Numbered from the stretch's first letter, positions 30,955-42,723 are shown. The stretch: DNA of 64,000 bases from Chamaecrista fasciculata (GCA_003254925.1 QANZ01046810.1:85841-149840); one strand, 5' to 3'. Program-made: numbers and translations. The notes: a model not told the origin generated them from the sequence alone.

Positions 30955-31470
30955 TGCACTACTTAATTTCCCTTATCAACTTCCCACTTCTTATTTATAT
31001 AAGTTCATCGATCAAATATTTATCATTAGATAAAAAATTATAGTTTATAAGTCTATAATTATTGGTCAAGACACAACTGTGCTTCCTTAATCGATTATAA
31101 TTTATAAGATGTGGACGGGGAAACACCATAATTCGATTATGATGACTTAATTTCAAAGTTAGACTTTAATTATGGGTTAACTATTGGCATATTTGGACTA
31201 ACATAAGTGGTGATAAATGATTGTGGCCCCATTAGTCATCATGACGGATGATAAAATTTCTGTATGTCGATCAACAAAATTGATTATTCACATGATTTTT
31301 TTTAAAATAAAATTCTTGTATAAAATGTGGATTCTAGAATTTTATTTTTCATGATCAATATGTTTGTATTTTACGATCGACCAAGTTATTTAATTAGAGT
31401 TAGGTTTAGTCTAAATATGAATAACCCAGTACCTTCCTGGCTAGTACGAACCTACTTTTTTTTTTTTTTT

Positions 31471-32043
31471 NNNNNNNNNNNNNNNNNNNNNNNNNNNNNN
31501 NNNNNNNNNNNNNNNNNNNNNNNNNNNNNNNNNNNNNNNNNNNNNNNNNNNNNNNNNNNNNNNNNNNNNNNNNNNNNNNNNNNNNNNNNNNNNNNNNNNN
31601 NNNNNNNNNNNNNNNNNNNNNNNNNNNNNNNNNNNNNNNNNNNNNNNNNNNNNNNNNNNNNNNNNNNNNNNNNNNNNNNNNNNNNNNNNNNNNNNNNNNN
31701 NNNNNNNNNNNNNNNNNNNNNNNNNNNNNNNNNNNNNNNNNNNNNNNNNNNNNNNNNNNNNNNNNNNNNNNNNNNNNNNNNNNNNNNNNNNNNNNNNNNN
31801 NNNNNNNNNNNNNNNNNNNNNNNNNNNNNNNNNNNNNNNNNNNNNNNNNNNNNNNNNNNNNNNNNNNNNNNNNNNNNNNNNNNNNNNNNNNNNNNNNNNN
31901 NNNNNNNNNNNNNNNNNNNNNNNNNNNNNNNNNNNNNNNNNNNNNNNNNNNNNNNNNNNNNNNNNNNNNNNNNNNNNNNNNNNNNNNNNNNNNNNNNNNN
32001 NNNNNNNNNNNNNNNNNNNNNNNNNNNNNNNNNNNNNNNNNNN
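31471..32043. other. Assembly gap of Ns
   Basis: 573 undetermined bases following a poly-T run. The sequence right after the gap is the right arm of the same inverted-repeat element that is intact at 43867-44296, so the gap very likely conceals its left arm and centre (about 257 bp) plus about 316 unknown bases. Confidence 0.95.
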
Positions 32044-32216
32044 GGTCAATATGTAATTTTTGTAAAATTTATTATGGTTAAAATTACAAAATAGCTCCAA
32101 AGGGTACCAAAGTGTTAATGGAGAATACCACAGGGTACCAAAGTGTCAAGTTTCAAACCACAGGGTACCAAAGTGAAATAGGGTCAAACCACAGGGTACC
32201 AAAGTGTAATTTACCC
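32044..32216. mobile_element. Right arm of the 430-bp MITE, left part in gap
   Basis: 173 bases match 44124-44296 almost exactly in content and length, including the four ccaaagtg/cagggtacc blocks and the terminal gtgtaatttaccc. The left half is missing behind the gap. Confidence 0.9.
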
Positions 32217-32754
32217 AAAAAAAAAAGAAAAACTTTTAGGAAAAGGTCATATAGTCATATGTAATTTGGCAGTATATGAAGAAACCAACTCCCACTTACA
32301 ACTACTTTGGCATTTAGTCTCAATTATTTTGCTTTCTTTATGCTTATGTTAAATATGCTAAAAAGATTGTGTCAGGGTTGGCGACCTGAATCAAACATTT
32401 AAGTGTGTGTGTGTTAGGGAATTGGATTTTTTGTATTTCCTTTTTCACGTATTTTATTTTGTGTGAATTTAAAAAGAGAAAGTAAGTGGGAGTATAGAAA
32501 TTATAACTTTGTGTGATCTTATGTCAAAATATGAATTCTATTTTATTTTGTACCAAAATACGTGGGATTTATATTTTTTTGACATAAATATGTGGGATTT
32601 ATATTTTAACTAATAGAATTCGAATATAAAATCCAAAAATTATAACTTTGGTACAAAATAAAAGTCCAAATTATATTTTGACATAAATGATTTATTTAGG
32701 CACAAAAAGGTACTTTTAAATATAATATTCCATAAACCACATGAGTGTGTCCTA

Positions 32755-32930
32755 GTAATTCTTCATTTAGTTCCTTAATCAAGTGGTGGAGGTTCGAGTT
32801 CCATCTTTAGGTATAGAAAGCATTCTGTGATCAGTTATTTACTTTTAAGTGGAGGACCCGCGACAGAGAAATTAGTCACTGTTCTCGACGATGGATATTC
32901 TTAGTTTATAAACAGAAAAAAATATAATAT
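32755..32930 (+). mobile_element. SINE-like element
   Basis: An A-box-like ttaatcaagtggtgg, a B-box ggttcgagttcc, then an unrelated body ending in an A-rich stretch, as in tRNA-derived plant SINEs. Confidence 0.5.
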
Positions 32931-33477
32931 TCCGTCCAAATTTTTCAAAATTCAAATTAATATTTTCAATATCCGATGGTCGATGATTATGTGAAGAGCA
33001 TTTATAATGGATCGGTGATAGCATTGCTAAGTGCTAACCCTATCAAAAGAAGCTTATTTTAAAACCACATATGTATCAGAAAAATACAAGTATGGACCAT
33101 ATACATAACATAGAATTAGATTTGAACTGATTTCATAGAAATCAATGGTGTATTCTCATGGAATCTAGGTAGGATTTTCCATCAAGTTGACGACTAAATA
33201 GGCCTCTGAAGTAATCCAGAGCTCCAATTGTTTTGAACTGTGGTGGAGTTTGTTGAGTGATCAAGCTTGGTGAAGGGCCTATCTGTGCATCATATTTGGG
33301 ATTGTAAAATGCGGCAACTGAAAGCCTTTCCTTCTCAGAGTTCACTGTTGCTCTGTGCTCAACACTAGGATATATCCCATTGCTTATAATCTGCCATTTG
33401 AAATTGTATGTAATAGGATTAAACTAGTTATGTTATGTTAATTATGTGGGTGTGAAATGAGAACCTAATTCTATATA

Positions 33478-33983
33478 GGTTAAAGGTTCTTTTTGTTCTA
33501 AATGTATGTTCTAATGTTCATTTCGGTCCATTATGTTTCAAAATGTTCAAATTGGTCCTAAATGTTGACAAAATGTTTCATTTTGGTCTAAACTATTGAA
33601 TATGACTCGTTTAAAGTTCAAACGTGACGATTTTAAAGTTACGTATTGTTCTCAGAGAGTACTTCCTCTATCCAATTAGGGTCGTCAGCAAACGAGGTCA
33701 AATTGGCCCTAAAAGTAGACTTCTCGTTTCATGGTCAAACAAACAAAGTTAATCATATCTCTCTCGTTTCAAATTGGAACACAATAAATTTAGAGCTGCG
33801 AGTTCCTCTTAACAAGTTCTTTGAACTTGAAATGAGAGACCAGAGATATATGACCAAATTCAATAACTTGGGACCAAACTGAAACATTTTATCAACATTT
33901 AGGACCAATTTGAACATTTTGAAACATATTGGACCAAAATAAACATTAGAGTATACATGTAGGACCAAAATGACTCTTTGAAC
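33478..33983. mobile_element. Mutator-like foldback MITE (506 bp) in intron 3, TSD ttctatata
   Basis: The arms consist of ggtcctaaatgt / acatttaggacc blocks with ends ggttaaaggttctttt and the reverse complement gttcaaagagtcatttt. Exact ttctatata flanks it (33469-33477 and 33984-33992). On the gene's strand only 13 intron bases separate the exon 3 donor from the element. Same family as 42926-43460. Confidence 0.88.
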
Positions 33984-34704
33984 TTCTATATATTACCTGC
34001 AAAATATCCCCAATATTGAGAATGAAGGCATTTGGAAGAGGCCTAACTGGGACCCACATGCCATCTTTCCTAATTTGAAGGCCTTCAACTTCATTGAGTT
34101 GCAAGAGGATAGTGAGGCCTACTGCATCAGAATGAGGTGTGATACCAATCACTTTCTCTGGCTCAGGACAAGCAGGGTAATAATTCATCCTCATTGATTG
34201 ACGCCCATCTTCAAATAAATCTCTCATTTCCCCCACTTCCATCTCAAGAGCTTTTCCCATTTGTTCAATCATCACCATTGCTACATTCTTCAGCTCCATT
34301 GAGTAAGCTTCTAGTGTTTCTCTGCTTCCAAAACAAGGTTTAGTAGAAAAGAACATATATAGTGTGGAAGGAGTTGAGACGAGATCAAAGGCAAAAAATA
34401 AGGGTATCTTTGGATCAAAGGAAAGAAATTAAGGGTATCTTCCAAAAACTTGTCTTGATTACTATTTTGATAGCTACCTAAATAAACCAAATAACAGCTC
34501 AATAACCTCTCTAGTAAACTATCTAATAAGAGCATATTTAAATTTTCATTACTTATATATCCTTCAACCCTATCTTTTATATATAAAGACTTGTATGAAG
34601 ATTTTACGAATAACAATCTAAGACAAATTTTTTTTTTTGGTAAGCAAGACAATTTTTTTTAATATCTATTTATTATTTTTATCTTTACTCTGCCTCTATA
34701 TTGA

Positions 34705-35860
34705 CTTTTTTATTTTGCCTGAAACATAATTCATTCAAAAGTAAGGCAAAGCCAAGCACAGTACAAACGAAAACAAAAGTAGAAAAAACCAACCTCTCCC
34801 TAGCATAAACAACAACACTAGACAGGATATCAACTGATGAAGGTAGGGATTTACAACCCACCCTCGTTTCAGATAAATTGGCAAGACAATCAGCTGCCAA
34901 TTTGGTGGATCTAGGGATCCAACTAAAGCTACAATCATCTAAAAATCAGAAAACATAAAAAAGTCAAGACAACAAGCAACCCCAATAGTTGTTCTAAAAA
35001 TATACATAAACAGAATCAAAGCAACAATAATAAAAAGATAAAAACGAAACGATGCCATGGAAGAGCACCCAAAAACCGGGACCAACCCAAAGTCAAACCA
35101 GGAAACCGTTGTGGAAGCTAGAAGCCACCGTGAAAAGCCTAGTCCAGATTCGCCGCCTTGGGAGTCCTAATCCAGAACGCCGCCGCCACAAAACCCTAGT
35201 AAACAAAGAAACACTCTCATAGAGAGAGAGGGACCCTCACGGGGAAGGGGTTATCAACTCTGCCTTTAAACAGTGGGGGGCCTCCGCCGTCTCAGCGGCG
35301 GCCCAAGCTGAGCGACAGCAGACGGGGGTAGAAGGTAGTAGAAGAGACAACAAAAACAAGAACCTCAGAACCGAACGAAAAGAAGGTTGAAGACGAAGGT
35401 TGAGGGCAAATAAGTAGACGAAGTCCTGCACACCGTCGAAAACGACCCTCAGAAACAAGACAGAACGACGAATGGGGAAGAGAGGAGCGATGACCATCGA
35501 GATTGCAGAAAACAAAAGCCACAGATCCAGTCAGAAATAAGAGGCAGACGATGGTGTCTTGAAGCAAAACTAAAGAACCCTAAAAGTATTTTGTGACTCA
35601 GATCCAAAACCCAAACGCCGGCGAGCAAACCCAATCACTAATAGCTAGCCACCAAGCAATGCCACCGAGCGAAGAGAGAGGACGACATCGACTAAGCCAA
35701 CCAGCAAAGGGCTGCCGCAAAAGGTCAGGAATGGAGACTCATCGAGAACCCTAAAAAAATAAGGTAGAATCTCTCATAAAGAGAGGGTTGGACCCTCACG
35801 AAAAGGAAGAGTTTTTTTTTTTTCACTCAAGCGACGACTTTTGTTTGGTGAGATTGTTTT
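34705..35860 (-). mobile_element. 5'-truncated LINE fragment in intron 2 of the pseudogene
   Basis: The minus-strand 3' end reads ttttgaatgaattatgtttcagg then A-rich sequence (34705-34740). The body contains GC-rich leader-like text (cgccgccgccac, gagagagggaccctcac, repeated in diverged form at about 35775). A tctatattga target duplication flanks it (34695-34704 and 35861-35870). No intact ORF is present. The short open frames here are unsupported. Confidence 0.75.
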
Positions 35861-37044
35861 TCTATATTGATTTGATTGTCAGAGTTTATCATAAAACTCT
35901 TAATTATTTTTTTGGCCTTAACTCCTTAGAGAACGGCTTATTTCAAATTCAAAAACCCATAAATCAACCAATTCAAGGTTTGATATATCAAGGATGATAA
36001 AGCAAAAAGGGAAAGAAATTAGAGACAATTGAGATATATATTTATATATATATTTATATATATACATTATATTATTATGTTAATTAATTTTGGATTAGAA
36101 TTGATGTGATCAACTAGTTTAATACATATATATATATATATAAACTTGTTAAAACAAAATTGATTCAGACCAAACATAGAGAAAGAAATATATGTAAGTA
36201 TCTGAAGAGAGAGAACCTCAAAGGAAGAGGGAGATATGGAAACAAGTGAGGCTTCCTGGTATGAGTAGGAAGGGTAGTGATGAAGAAAAGATCAGCCCAA
36301 TCAAGTTTTTGATCTTCACTCACAACAAATGCTTGTCCAAATCCCTCTAAATCCTCTTTACTCTGCCATAGCTTTTTCTTCTCTTCTATTGGCATGTTGA
36401 ACAAATCCTGAATCTCCATCTTCACCTTCTCCATTAAGCTTGAGCTAACTCCATGATTTACCAACTACAACCACACATACCATACATACATACATACATA
36501 TTCTAATTGCAAAGAAAAAGAGAAAAACAGATTTGGGTTTTTTTAATTTTTTGAAAAGAAAAGAAATTCAAGAGACCTGGAAGAATCCCCATTGTTGGCA
36601 TGCAAGATGAAGCTTAGCCAATTCAGAAGGGCCTGATTGTTGAGAGATCAAGTTGTTCATGTCAATGACTGGAATTTCTGGTAATTAATGAAGATGATGA
36701 TGACGATGATGAGCTTCTTCTTCTTCTTCTTCTTGAGGACGAATGTATCTTTGTGGAACCTCATTGATCTGCTTGCTCAACTCTTGAACCGATGGCACAA
36801 CCATAGAACTCCATTTTGGCTTCATCTTTCACTGCACCGCAATTAATTTCTCTAATCAACTTCTCAACTTCATATTTATATAAGTCGATAAATTAAATGT
36901 ATATTATTAATTATTGGGCCAAAAGCTATGATTTATAAATCTATAACTATCTTAGTCGACACACTTGCATTTTCTTTAATTGATTATAAAATAGATGTGG
37001 GTATTGATCTCATACTTAGACTCATCACAAGATAACTATTGTCA

Positions 37045-37690
37045 AATTTTTTTTTTACTTGAAACATAATTTATTTAAAAGTAAGATAAAGCAAAGTTCA
37101 GTACAAATGAACAAAGCAAAAATAGCCAACTCCTCCCTAACATAAACAACAACACTAGACATGATATCAACTGACGAAGGTGGGAGGTTTGCAACCTATC
37201 CAAGAGGACCCATTCACGTTTTAGACAAATTGACAAGACAATTAACTGCCAAGTTAGCAGATCTAGGGGTCCAACTAAAGCTACAATCATCTAAATAACT
37301 TGAAATATAAATAATATCATCTAAAAAAGACAAACACTTCCAATCAGGACAATAGGCAATCCCAATGATAGTTCTAAATAAATACAAAACTCAAAGCAAC
37401 AAAAATAATTTGATAAAACGAAATGACGCCATGGAAGAGCACACAAAACCTAGAACCAAACCAGGAAGCCGTAGTAATAGCCTTGATCCAGAACGCCGCC
37501 GCCACAGAACCCTAGAAACAAAGTAACACTCTCATAAAGAGAGAGAGACTCTCACTGGGAAGAGGTTGTCAACACTATCCAACGAAGAAGAGAGGGGTTA
37601 CTGCTGCTGAAAACGACAACAACTCAGCGTCAACTCAAAGTTGTGTGTGTGGACGAACATGAGAGCACCTATTGTCACATACGAGAGCAC
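37045..37690 (-). mobile_element. LINE fragment upstream of the pseudogene
   Basis: The minus-strand 3' end (ttttaaataaattatgtttcaagt plus poly A) matches the 34705-35860 copy, and the body shares its gccgccgccac leader text. ctattgtca occurs at both borders (37036-37044 and 37691-37699), with an extra local duplication at 37669. Copy A of the segmental duplication lacks it, so the insertion came later. Confidence 0.7.
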
Positions 37691-38520
37691 CTATTGTCAC
37701 ATTTTGACTGATATAAGTGGTGATACAATTTCTATTCTTGTCAACATTTCACACGAAAAATGCTAAATTAGAGCTTCTTAGTATTGAAATGTAAAATTTT
37801 AAAAAATTATTTACAAATTTCTGGAATTTTATTTTTCATTATCAAAATGTTTATATTTGATGACTATCCGAAAATTTTATTTACTTAATCTAAATCTGAA
37901 TATTCATACATATCCACAATCATCTTTTTTTCTTGCTAACTTATTTAATTAGCGTTAGGTTAATCTAAATATAAAAGAAACCCATTAGCTTGCTATCTAG
38001 TACGTACCTACTCATGTTTGGCAATTTCTTTTTTGGGCCAAAAGCTCATGTTTGGCAATTAAATAAACTATATTTTTAACTTTTAGGAAAAAGGTAATAT
38101 GTATTTTAACAATATATGAAGAAACCCACTACCATCCCACTTATTACACCTACTTTGGCATAAGTCTCAATTATCTTGCTTTCTTTATGCTTAAATAGTC
38201 TAAAACCTTTTTTTTGGCCAAAATAAAAAAGGCTAAAATAGATTAGTTTATTATGTGTCAGGATTGGTGATCACTGACCAGAATAATGCATTTTTTTAAA
38301 AAAAATAAATAAAATTGTGTGTGTGAGATCCATAGACCCACCTCTATTAGTTCAATTGGAACTCATTGGAGTAAAACTCATTCAAAGTATTTTTTTTTCC
38401 TGAAATGATATTTCAATAAACAAAAGCCTAGCAAAGATGGGCCCAAAACAAGACAGAAAACACACAAAGTCTCAGTACGAGAGAAGCTACAAAATCCAAC
38501 AAAGAGAACAAACTAGAAAA

Positions 38521-41210
38521 TTCTCTTTATCATGTCCTTGAAGGATTGGATTTGTTTTAAAATTCTCTTTATCAAGGATCACTTTGATGATAAGGATGAA
38601 AAGATTTCTCTTTTCTTCTTTTACTTATGGGCTGTTTGGTATTGTCGCAATCGTTTTAGGTTTGACAGCAAGAAAGTTGACCCTACTGTTGTGCTGGATC
38701 ATGCAAATTTTGCTTTTTTGGAATTCTGGGATGCCAATTGCAAACCCTTTCATTGTCGACCCCGAAGCCCAAATGGAGTCCTCCTCCTAATGGCTGTTTC
38801 AAATTTAACGTAGATGCTGCTTGGAACTCTGCTTCTAGTTTTGCTGCAGTGGCTGTCATTGTCAGGGACCATAGTGGTGTAATGTTCACGGGTGTCACTC
38901 GTTGCTTTCCTTGTGCAAATGTTTACCGTGTTGAGGCGGAAGAAATGTTGGAGGGTGTTAAATTAGCCACAACCATGGGTATCCCTGATCCTATTTTTGA
39001 GGGTGACAACCTTATGATTGTGAACTCGTGTAAAGGTGCTGCTCCTCCCTGGCAAGCTAGTCCTTCCATTGAGCTTATCAGATCTCTTCTTGGTCACTTT
39101 CGGAGTGCTGATTTTATTTGGGTCCCTAGAAGTTTGAACTCTGTTGCGGATTAGCCATGCCATCAAGCGCACCCTTCCTATTTCTTGGTCTTGGCTTCCT
39201 CCTGTATTTCTTCGAGCAGCGATTCTTAGTGATGTTCTGACTCTTCAGGATAGTTAGTTGTTGTAGGCTTTATGCCTTGTTTCCTTTTGTGAGTTGGCCT
39301 GTGCCCTCTTTGTTGTCTTCTTTGGCCTGTAATTCTCACCTTGTTTTCTTGCTTTTGTCTTCCCTTCACATGTTGGGTGTTTGGAGTTTGTTGCCTTTCT
39401 CTTGACTTTTGTTGTGGACTTTGCCTGTAACACCTTATAATATAAAACAAGATTATGGCTCACTATAGAATCTACCTCGTCTATATATAGCAAAATACAA
39501 GAACTTCGCCCTTAGAACAGCCACGCAGGGCTAGGACATCACAAATATAACTAAAGTTATCAATCTTTAACCTACCAAAAAAAAATAATAGAAAACACAA
39601 AGCTGGGTGCAAACCCTCAGTTAATGAATTAACCAGAATTCGACTCGGTACCTTCACGGTCCTATGCAACAGAAGCTGAAATATGGAATAGGGTGAGAAC
39701 GAATTCTCAGTAGAGTTACAATTCTTCTACTTTACCACCAATCCTCAAACAACATCAACTTTCAATACAAAATTGTTAGAATTTATAACATTATAACATT
39801 TCTTAATATTATTCACATGCCGTTCACAACACAATAAATATCATCATATCATCTTTTTTTTCAAAATATTATACTTAACAGAACAATTTCAAAACAAATA
39901 TAATAATAATAATACTTACATAATATTCACATTTATCAGAGTACTATAAAATTGGCTTTCTTTCAAAATTCTCATCAGAAGTACAATTTCAAAACACTTA
40001 TGTTACCAACCGTGCCCGCGTGGCACCCAACACCCGTGATACCAATTGGTATAGTCGGTATAATAAGCAATGTCATGATTAAATTTCCAATGGTCATCTC
40101 GACCTAGGCTTTTCGGAGCGTCCCCCGGTGTGCGCACAAACCAATCAACCTGTCACCTAAGGAATCCACCTTAGGCCAACTATGGAATCCACCATAGCCG
40201 TTACCCGAATACTCTTTGCAAATAAACGGGGAGGGATTCCACCCTCGAGTAATCATGACCCACATATCAAGTATTCAACAACATTTCCATAATAATACTT
40301 TTCATTATACAAATATTCAACAATATTCCAACTTCAATGATTCCAAACCCTAATACTTTCCATTATACAAATATTCAACAATATTTCTCATAATATAAAT
40401 ACTCACTAGTATTTTCAAAGCTTAGTTTCTAACAATACAAAATGATCCATCATCATTGGTTTTAAAATTCCTTCTTACTCAACAAATAACTAACTACACA
40501 ATTTCATTTCCCAGTTGCACCATCAATCACACATATTCATTTAACTTCCAAATCACATATTACAATCATGTTTCAAATTCCCAAAAGGTCTTTATTTCAT
40601 ATTCCAAAATCTTTTCTTGTAAGGTTTTTGTCTCAAAATAGTCCCAAACATCCAATTTTAAGCAAAATATAACATTTGGACCAAAACAGAATTTTTCTTT
40701 AAAAACAAAAACAGAAATTCTGCAGAAAACCAGAAAAAAAAACTGGGCAAAAACAGAGCAGAACAGGGCAGCAGCGTTTTTGGCCAAAATTCAATCTTTC
40801 CAAAGCTAAAATCCATCCAAAACTTAGTTTTTAAGCATCAAGAATCTTCAATAACACATAAAACAACAATTATACACCATGTCCAAACTTTAACTCCTTA
40901 AAACTTATTTCTTCTCCACAATACAATTTCCTCATCTCATTTAAATCATATTCATACCTCTTATTGTTCTCAAACTCTCATTTACCAAAAATTACATTAA
41001 CTTCTATACTTTTCAGTTTAGTCCCTTATGAATTCCCACTTATCTTACCCTACTTTATTCCCTTCCCCCCAACATCCTTTTAGAAATTACTTTCTTATAA
41101 TTATTTAAGATCACCCAAACTTTATTTTCTTTCAAATAAGTTCTTTTTCAAAAATCGAGGTGTTACATTGCCCGTGTCTTTAGCTTATGGGCTTGATCAA
41201 AAAAAAAAAA
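38521..41210 (+). mobile_element. LINE 3' end with RNase H, inserted in the outer LINE
   Basis: A 5'-truncated non-LTR retrotransposon flanked by agaacaaactagaaaa (38505-38520 and 41211-41226) and ending in poly A. Its coding part (about 38530-39255) ends in a plant-type RNase H domain: FKFNVDAAW and later EGDNLMIVNS are recognisable, followed by RSLNSVAD. The frame shifts at least twice (near 38810 and 39150), so it is dead. Its 3' untranslated region is split by a solo LTR. Confidence 0.88.
39426..41167 (-). mobile_element. Solo LTR (1742 bp), 5-bp TSD ttgcc
   Basis: The ends are tgtaacacct ... aggtgttaca, flanked by exact ttgcc (39421-39425 and 41168-41172). No internal domain, primer site or polypurine tract is found next to it, so it is a solo LTR left by recombination. 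The minus-strand start tgtaacacctcgattttt resembles LTRs of plant Gypsy chromoviruses. It is the youngest layer of the nest. Confidence 0.85.
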
Positions 41211-41255
41211 AGAACAAACTAGAAAAAAAAAACAATGTTTTTGTCATTCAAAGTA

Positions 41256-42008
41256 ATTATTAAAGAAAAAAAACCTCATTAAAAGTTAAAACCATAGTGG
41301 GTCAAAAAAGCCCTAAATCCAAAATCATTAAACCCTATTAAACTTTTAAATGATAAGTTCAAACTTATCAAAGTAAATAATTAATTCTTTATTAAGCTTA
41401 AGACTAATTAAAATACTAATAGAGGATGAGAAATCTCGCATAAAATTTATCAAATGACTAATAGAAATTAAATATAAAATTTAAAAATTATTGAATATTT
41501 TACTTCTTCATTACGTAATTGAAGTAAAATCGTAAATATAAAATCGTAATTGAAGTAAAATCGTAATGAATTCTTTTTTAAATATAATATCTCGCCCAGA
41601 CTCTTATTTTCAAGCCCATATAATATGTAAAGTGTAAACAGGATTTATAATGGGCGGTGGAAATTTGTTGGACTGCAAAGGACTTTCGAAAATTCTGGCA
41701 AAAAAAAAAAGGACTTTAGAACTTGGAAATAATATTTTTTAGAACTCACTACGATTTTACTTCAAATCAAACACAACAAGTACATATGGGCCCAAAAAGA
41801 AGAAACCCAACAACTACAATATATGGGTAACTTAAAATTACAAACAACAATTTGGAGCTTTATTCTATGAGTTACAAACTTACAACTTACAAGTACAACA
41901 AATTAAAATCACTTATTTCCTATATGATCTCATCATCTCTTACAAACAACCACAGCTATATATATAGCTCCAATACTTATTATTGCATGTATAAAACTGA
42001 AACATGAA
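41256..42008. other. Intergenic, 3' side of the Kunitz gene
   Basis: AT-rich, with a local direct repeat of gaagtaaaatcgtaa near 41520-41570. No gene seen. Confidence 0.5.
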
Positions 42009-42647
42009 TCATTGAATGTAATGTGGCTTCTGAAACACAACAGGAAGCACACTCTTACCATCCAAAGCCAAGAAAATCTTACCATTCTCACGTAACCCAC
42101 CCACACTCCCACATTTAAACCTACAATAATTACACAAATCTGTGGGACACCATTCTATATTATATATCCCTTTATACTTTGTCTCTTCTACCCTAAAATA
42201 CTTTCTATAATTACCATCACTGCCACTATTACTACTCCCCACTGTGATAAGCCTCCTCCTCCCACTCTCCTTGTCCACGTCACCCACCTCCCACTCCGTT
42301 GACTCCGCACATATTGTCGCCGCCGCAAACGCCGCCGTGAAGTCCCGGCCCACTCTCACCACCTTGTCCTCGGCCGCGAAAGGCGAGAAGGTGACCGTGA
42401 GGCCAGCCGGCAGGTCGGTGTTCTCCTGGCCCACGTAGAGAGGGCATGAACCGGTCCGGTTTACCAGGGTGAACCGGCCACCCGAGTCGGTGATGGCCGG
42501 CTTGATGTAGTACTCTTGGCCTCTCATGAGAGGGTGGCCGGAAGTGTCGAGAACGGCGGCAGAGGAGGATAGGGCTGACGTGGCAGTGAGAAGCCATGAA
42601 AGGAGGAAGAGGCATAGGGTTGCATCAATGAGTTTCATGTTGTTCAT
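42009..42647 (-). CDS. Kunitz-type protease inhibitor, miraculin-like
   Basis: A single-exon gene of 212 residues, as usual for the Kunitz (STI) family, which forms a beta-trefoil that blocks serine proteases or has other defence roles. Residues 1-25 are a hydrophobic signal peptide, so the protein is secreted or vacuolar. The family signature VLDTSGHPLMRGQEYYI starts at 32. Six Cys remain after the signal: 68 and 113 fit the first disulfide, and 167, 172, 175 and 179 fit the extra-Cys pattern of miraculin-like members. A glycosylation sequon NRT is at 63. The loop where trypsin inhibitors carry Arg or Lys at P1 (near residues 90-100, FAAEDKVVRVG) is not a standard match, so activity against trypsin is unclear. 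A second in-frame Met is at codon 4. Confidence 0.93.
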   Translation of the reverse strand: MNNMKLIDATLCLFLLSWLLTATSALSSSAAVLDTSGHPLMRGQEYYIKPAITDSGGRFTLVNRTGSCPLYVGQENTDLPAGLTVTFSPFAAEDKVVRVGRDFTAAFAAATICAESTEWEVGDVDKESGRRRLITVGSSNSGSDGNYRKYFRVEETKYKGIYNIEWCPTDLCNYCRFKCGSVGGLRENGKIFLALDGKSVLPVVFQKPHYIQ

Positions 42648-42706
42648 GGCGGTTCTTTAGCTCTCTTTCACAAAGATAAGCAAGATTTTAGTTTACTACT
42701 TTAAAC

Positions 42707-42723
42707 TATATATATATATATAT
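42707..42723 (-). promoter_or_regulatory. TATA-like box upstream of the Kunitz gene
   Basis: A tatatatatata run about 60-75 bases upstream of the start codon on the minus strand, a plausible TATA region. A second TA run lies near 42750. Confidence 0.4.

Larger units (their letters stand above)
28905..32345. repeat. Tandem segmental duplication, copy A
   Basis: Sequence from about 28905 through the dioxygenase gene and its upstream flank matches about 33040-38200. Shared landmarks are gaagcttattttaaaaccacatatg at the 3' side and aatatatgaagaaacc with tttggcat...tctcaatta at the 5' side. Copy A additionally carries a small MITE and, at its distal edge, the gap-hidden element. Confidence 0.8.
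33142..36825 (-). pseudogene. SRG1-like dioxygenase, premature stop in exon 1
   Basis: The four exons align one-for-one with the neighbour at 29013-30954: 36577-36825, 36217-36464, 33997-34321 and 33142-33390, with identical lengths except exon 1. Exons 2-4 keep an open frame, the iron-binding TPHSD and EHR motifs and all splice sites. Exon 1 has lost the upstream ATG (now GTG, with about 20 bases deleted). It can start at the next Met (36825) but meets TAA at 36685-36687 after 46 codons, where copy A has GAA. Intron 2 has swollen from 304 to 1895 bp by a LINE, intron 3 holds a MITE, and a LINE lies about 220 bp upstream of the start. A Met after the stop could only give an N-truncated protein. 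It is likely a young pseudogene, since little else has decayed. Confidence 0.85.
33040..38200. repeat. Tandem segmental duplication, copy B
   Basis: Partner of 28905-32345. It is longer because of two LINE fragments and a 506-bp MITE inserted after duplication. The flanking matches are given under copy A. Confidence 0.8.
38390..41243 (-). mobile_element. Outer LINE fragment (short) of the nested cluster
   Basis: On the minus strand a 3' end with poly A (38390-38400) and short body (to 38520) resumes at 41227-41243 on the far side of an inserted LINE. Exact tcattcaaagta copies flank the whole (38378-38389 and 41244-41255), marking the oldest insertion of the nest. Confidence 0.75.

Noticed and set aside
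31327-32100. Long open frames on both strands across 31327-32100
   Set aside because: They only run through the Ns of the gap.
35237-35634. Overlapping minus-strand frames near 35.4 kb
   Set aside because: They lie in LINE leader-like DNA with no recognisable ORF1 motif.
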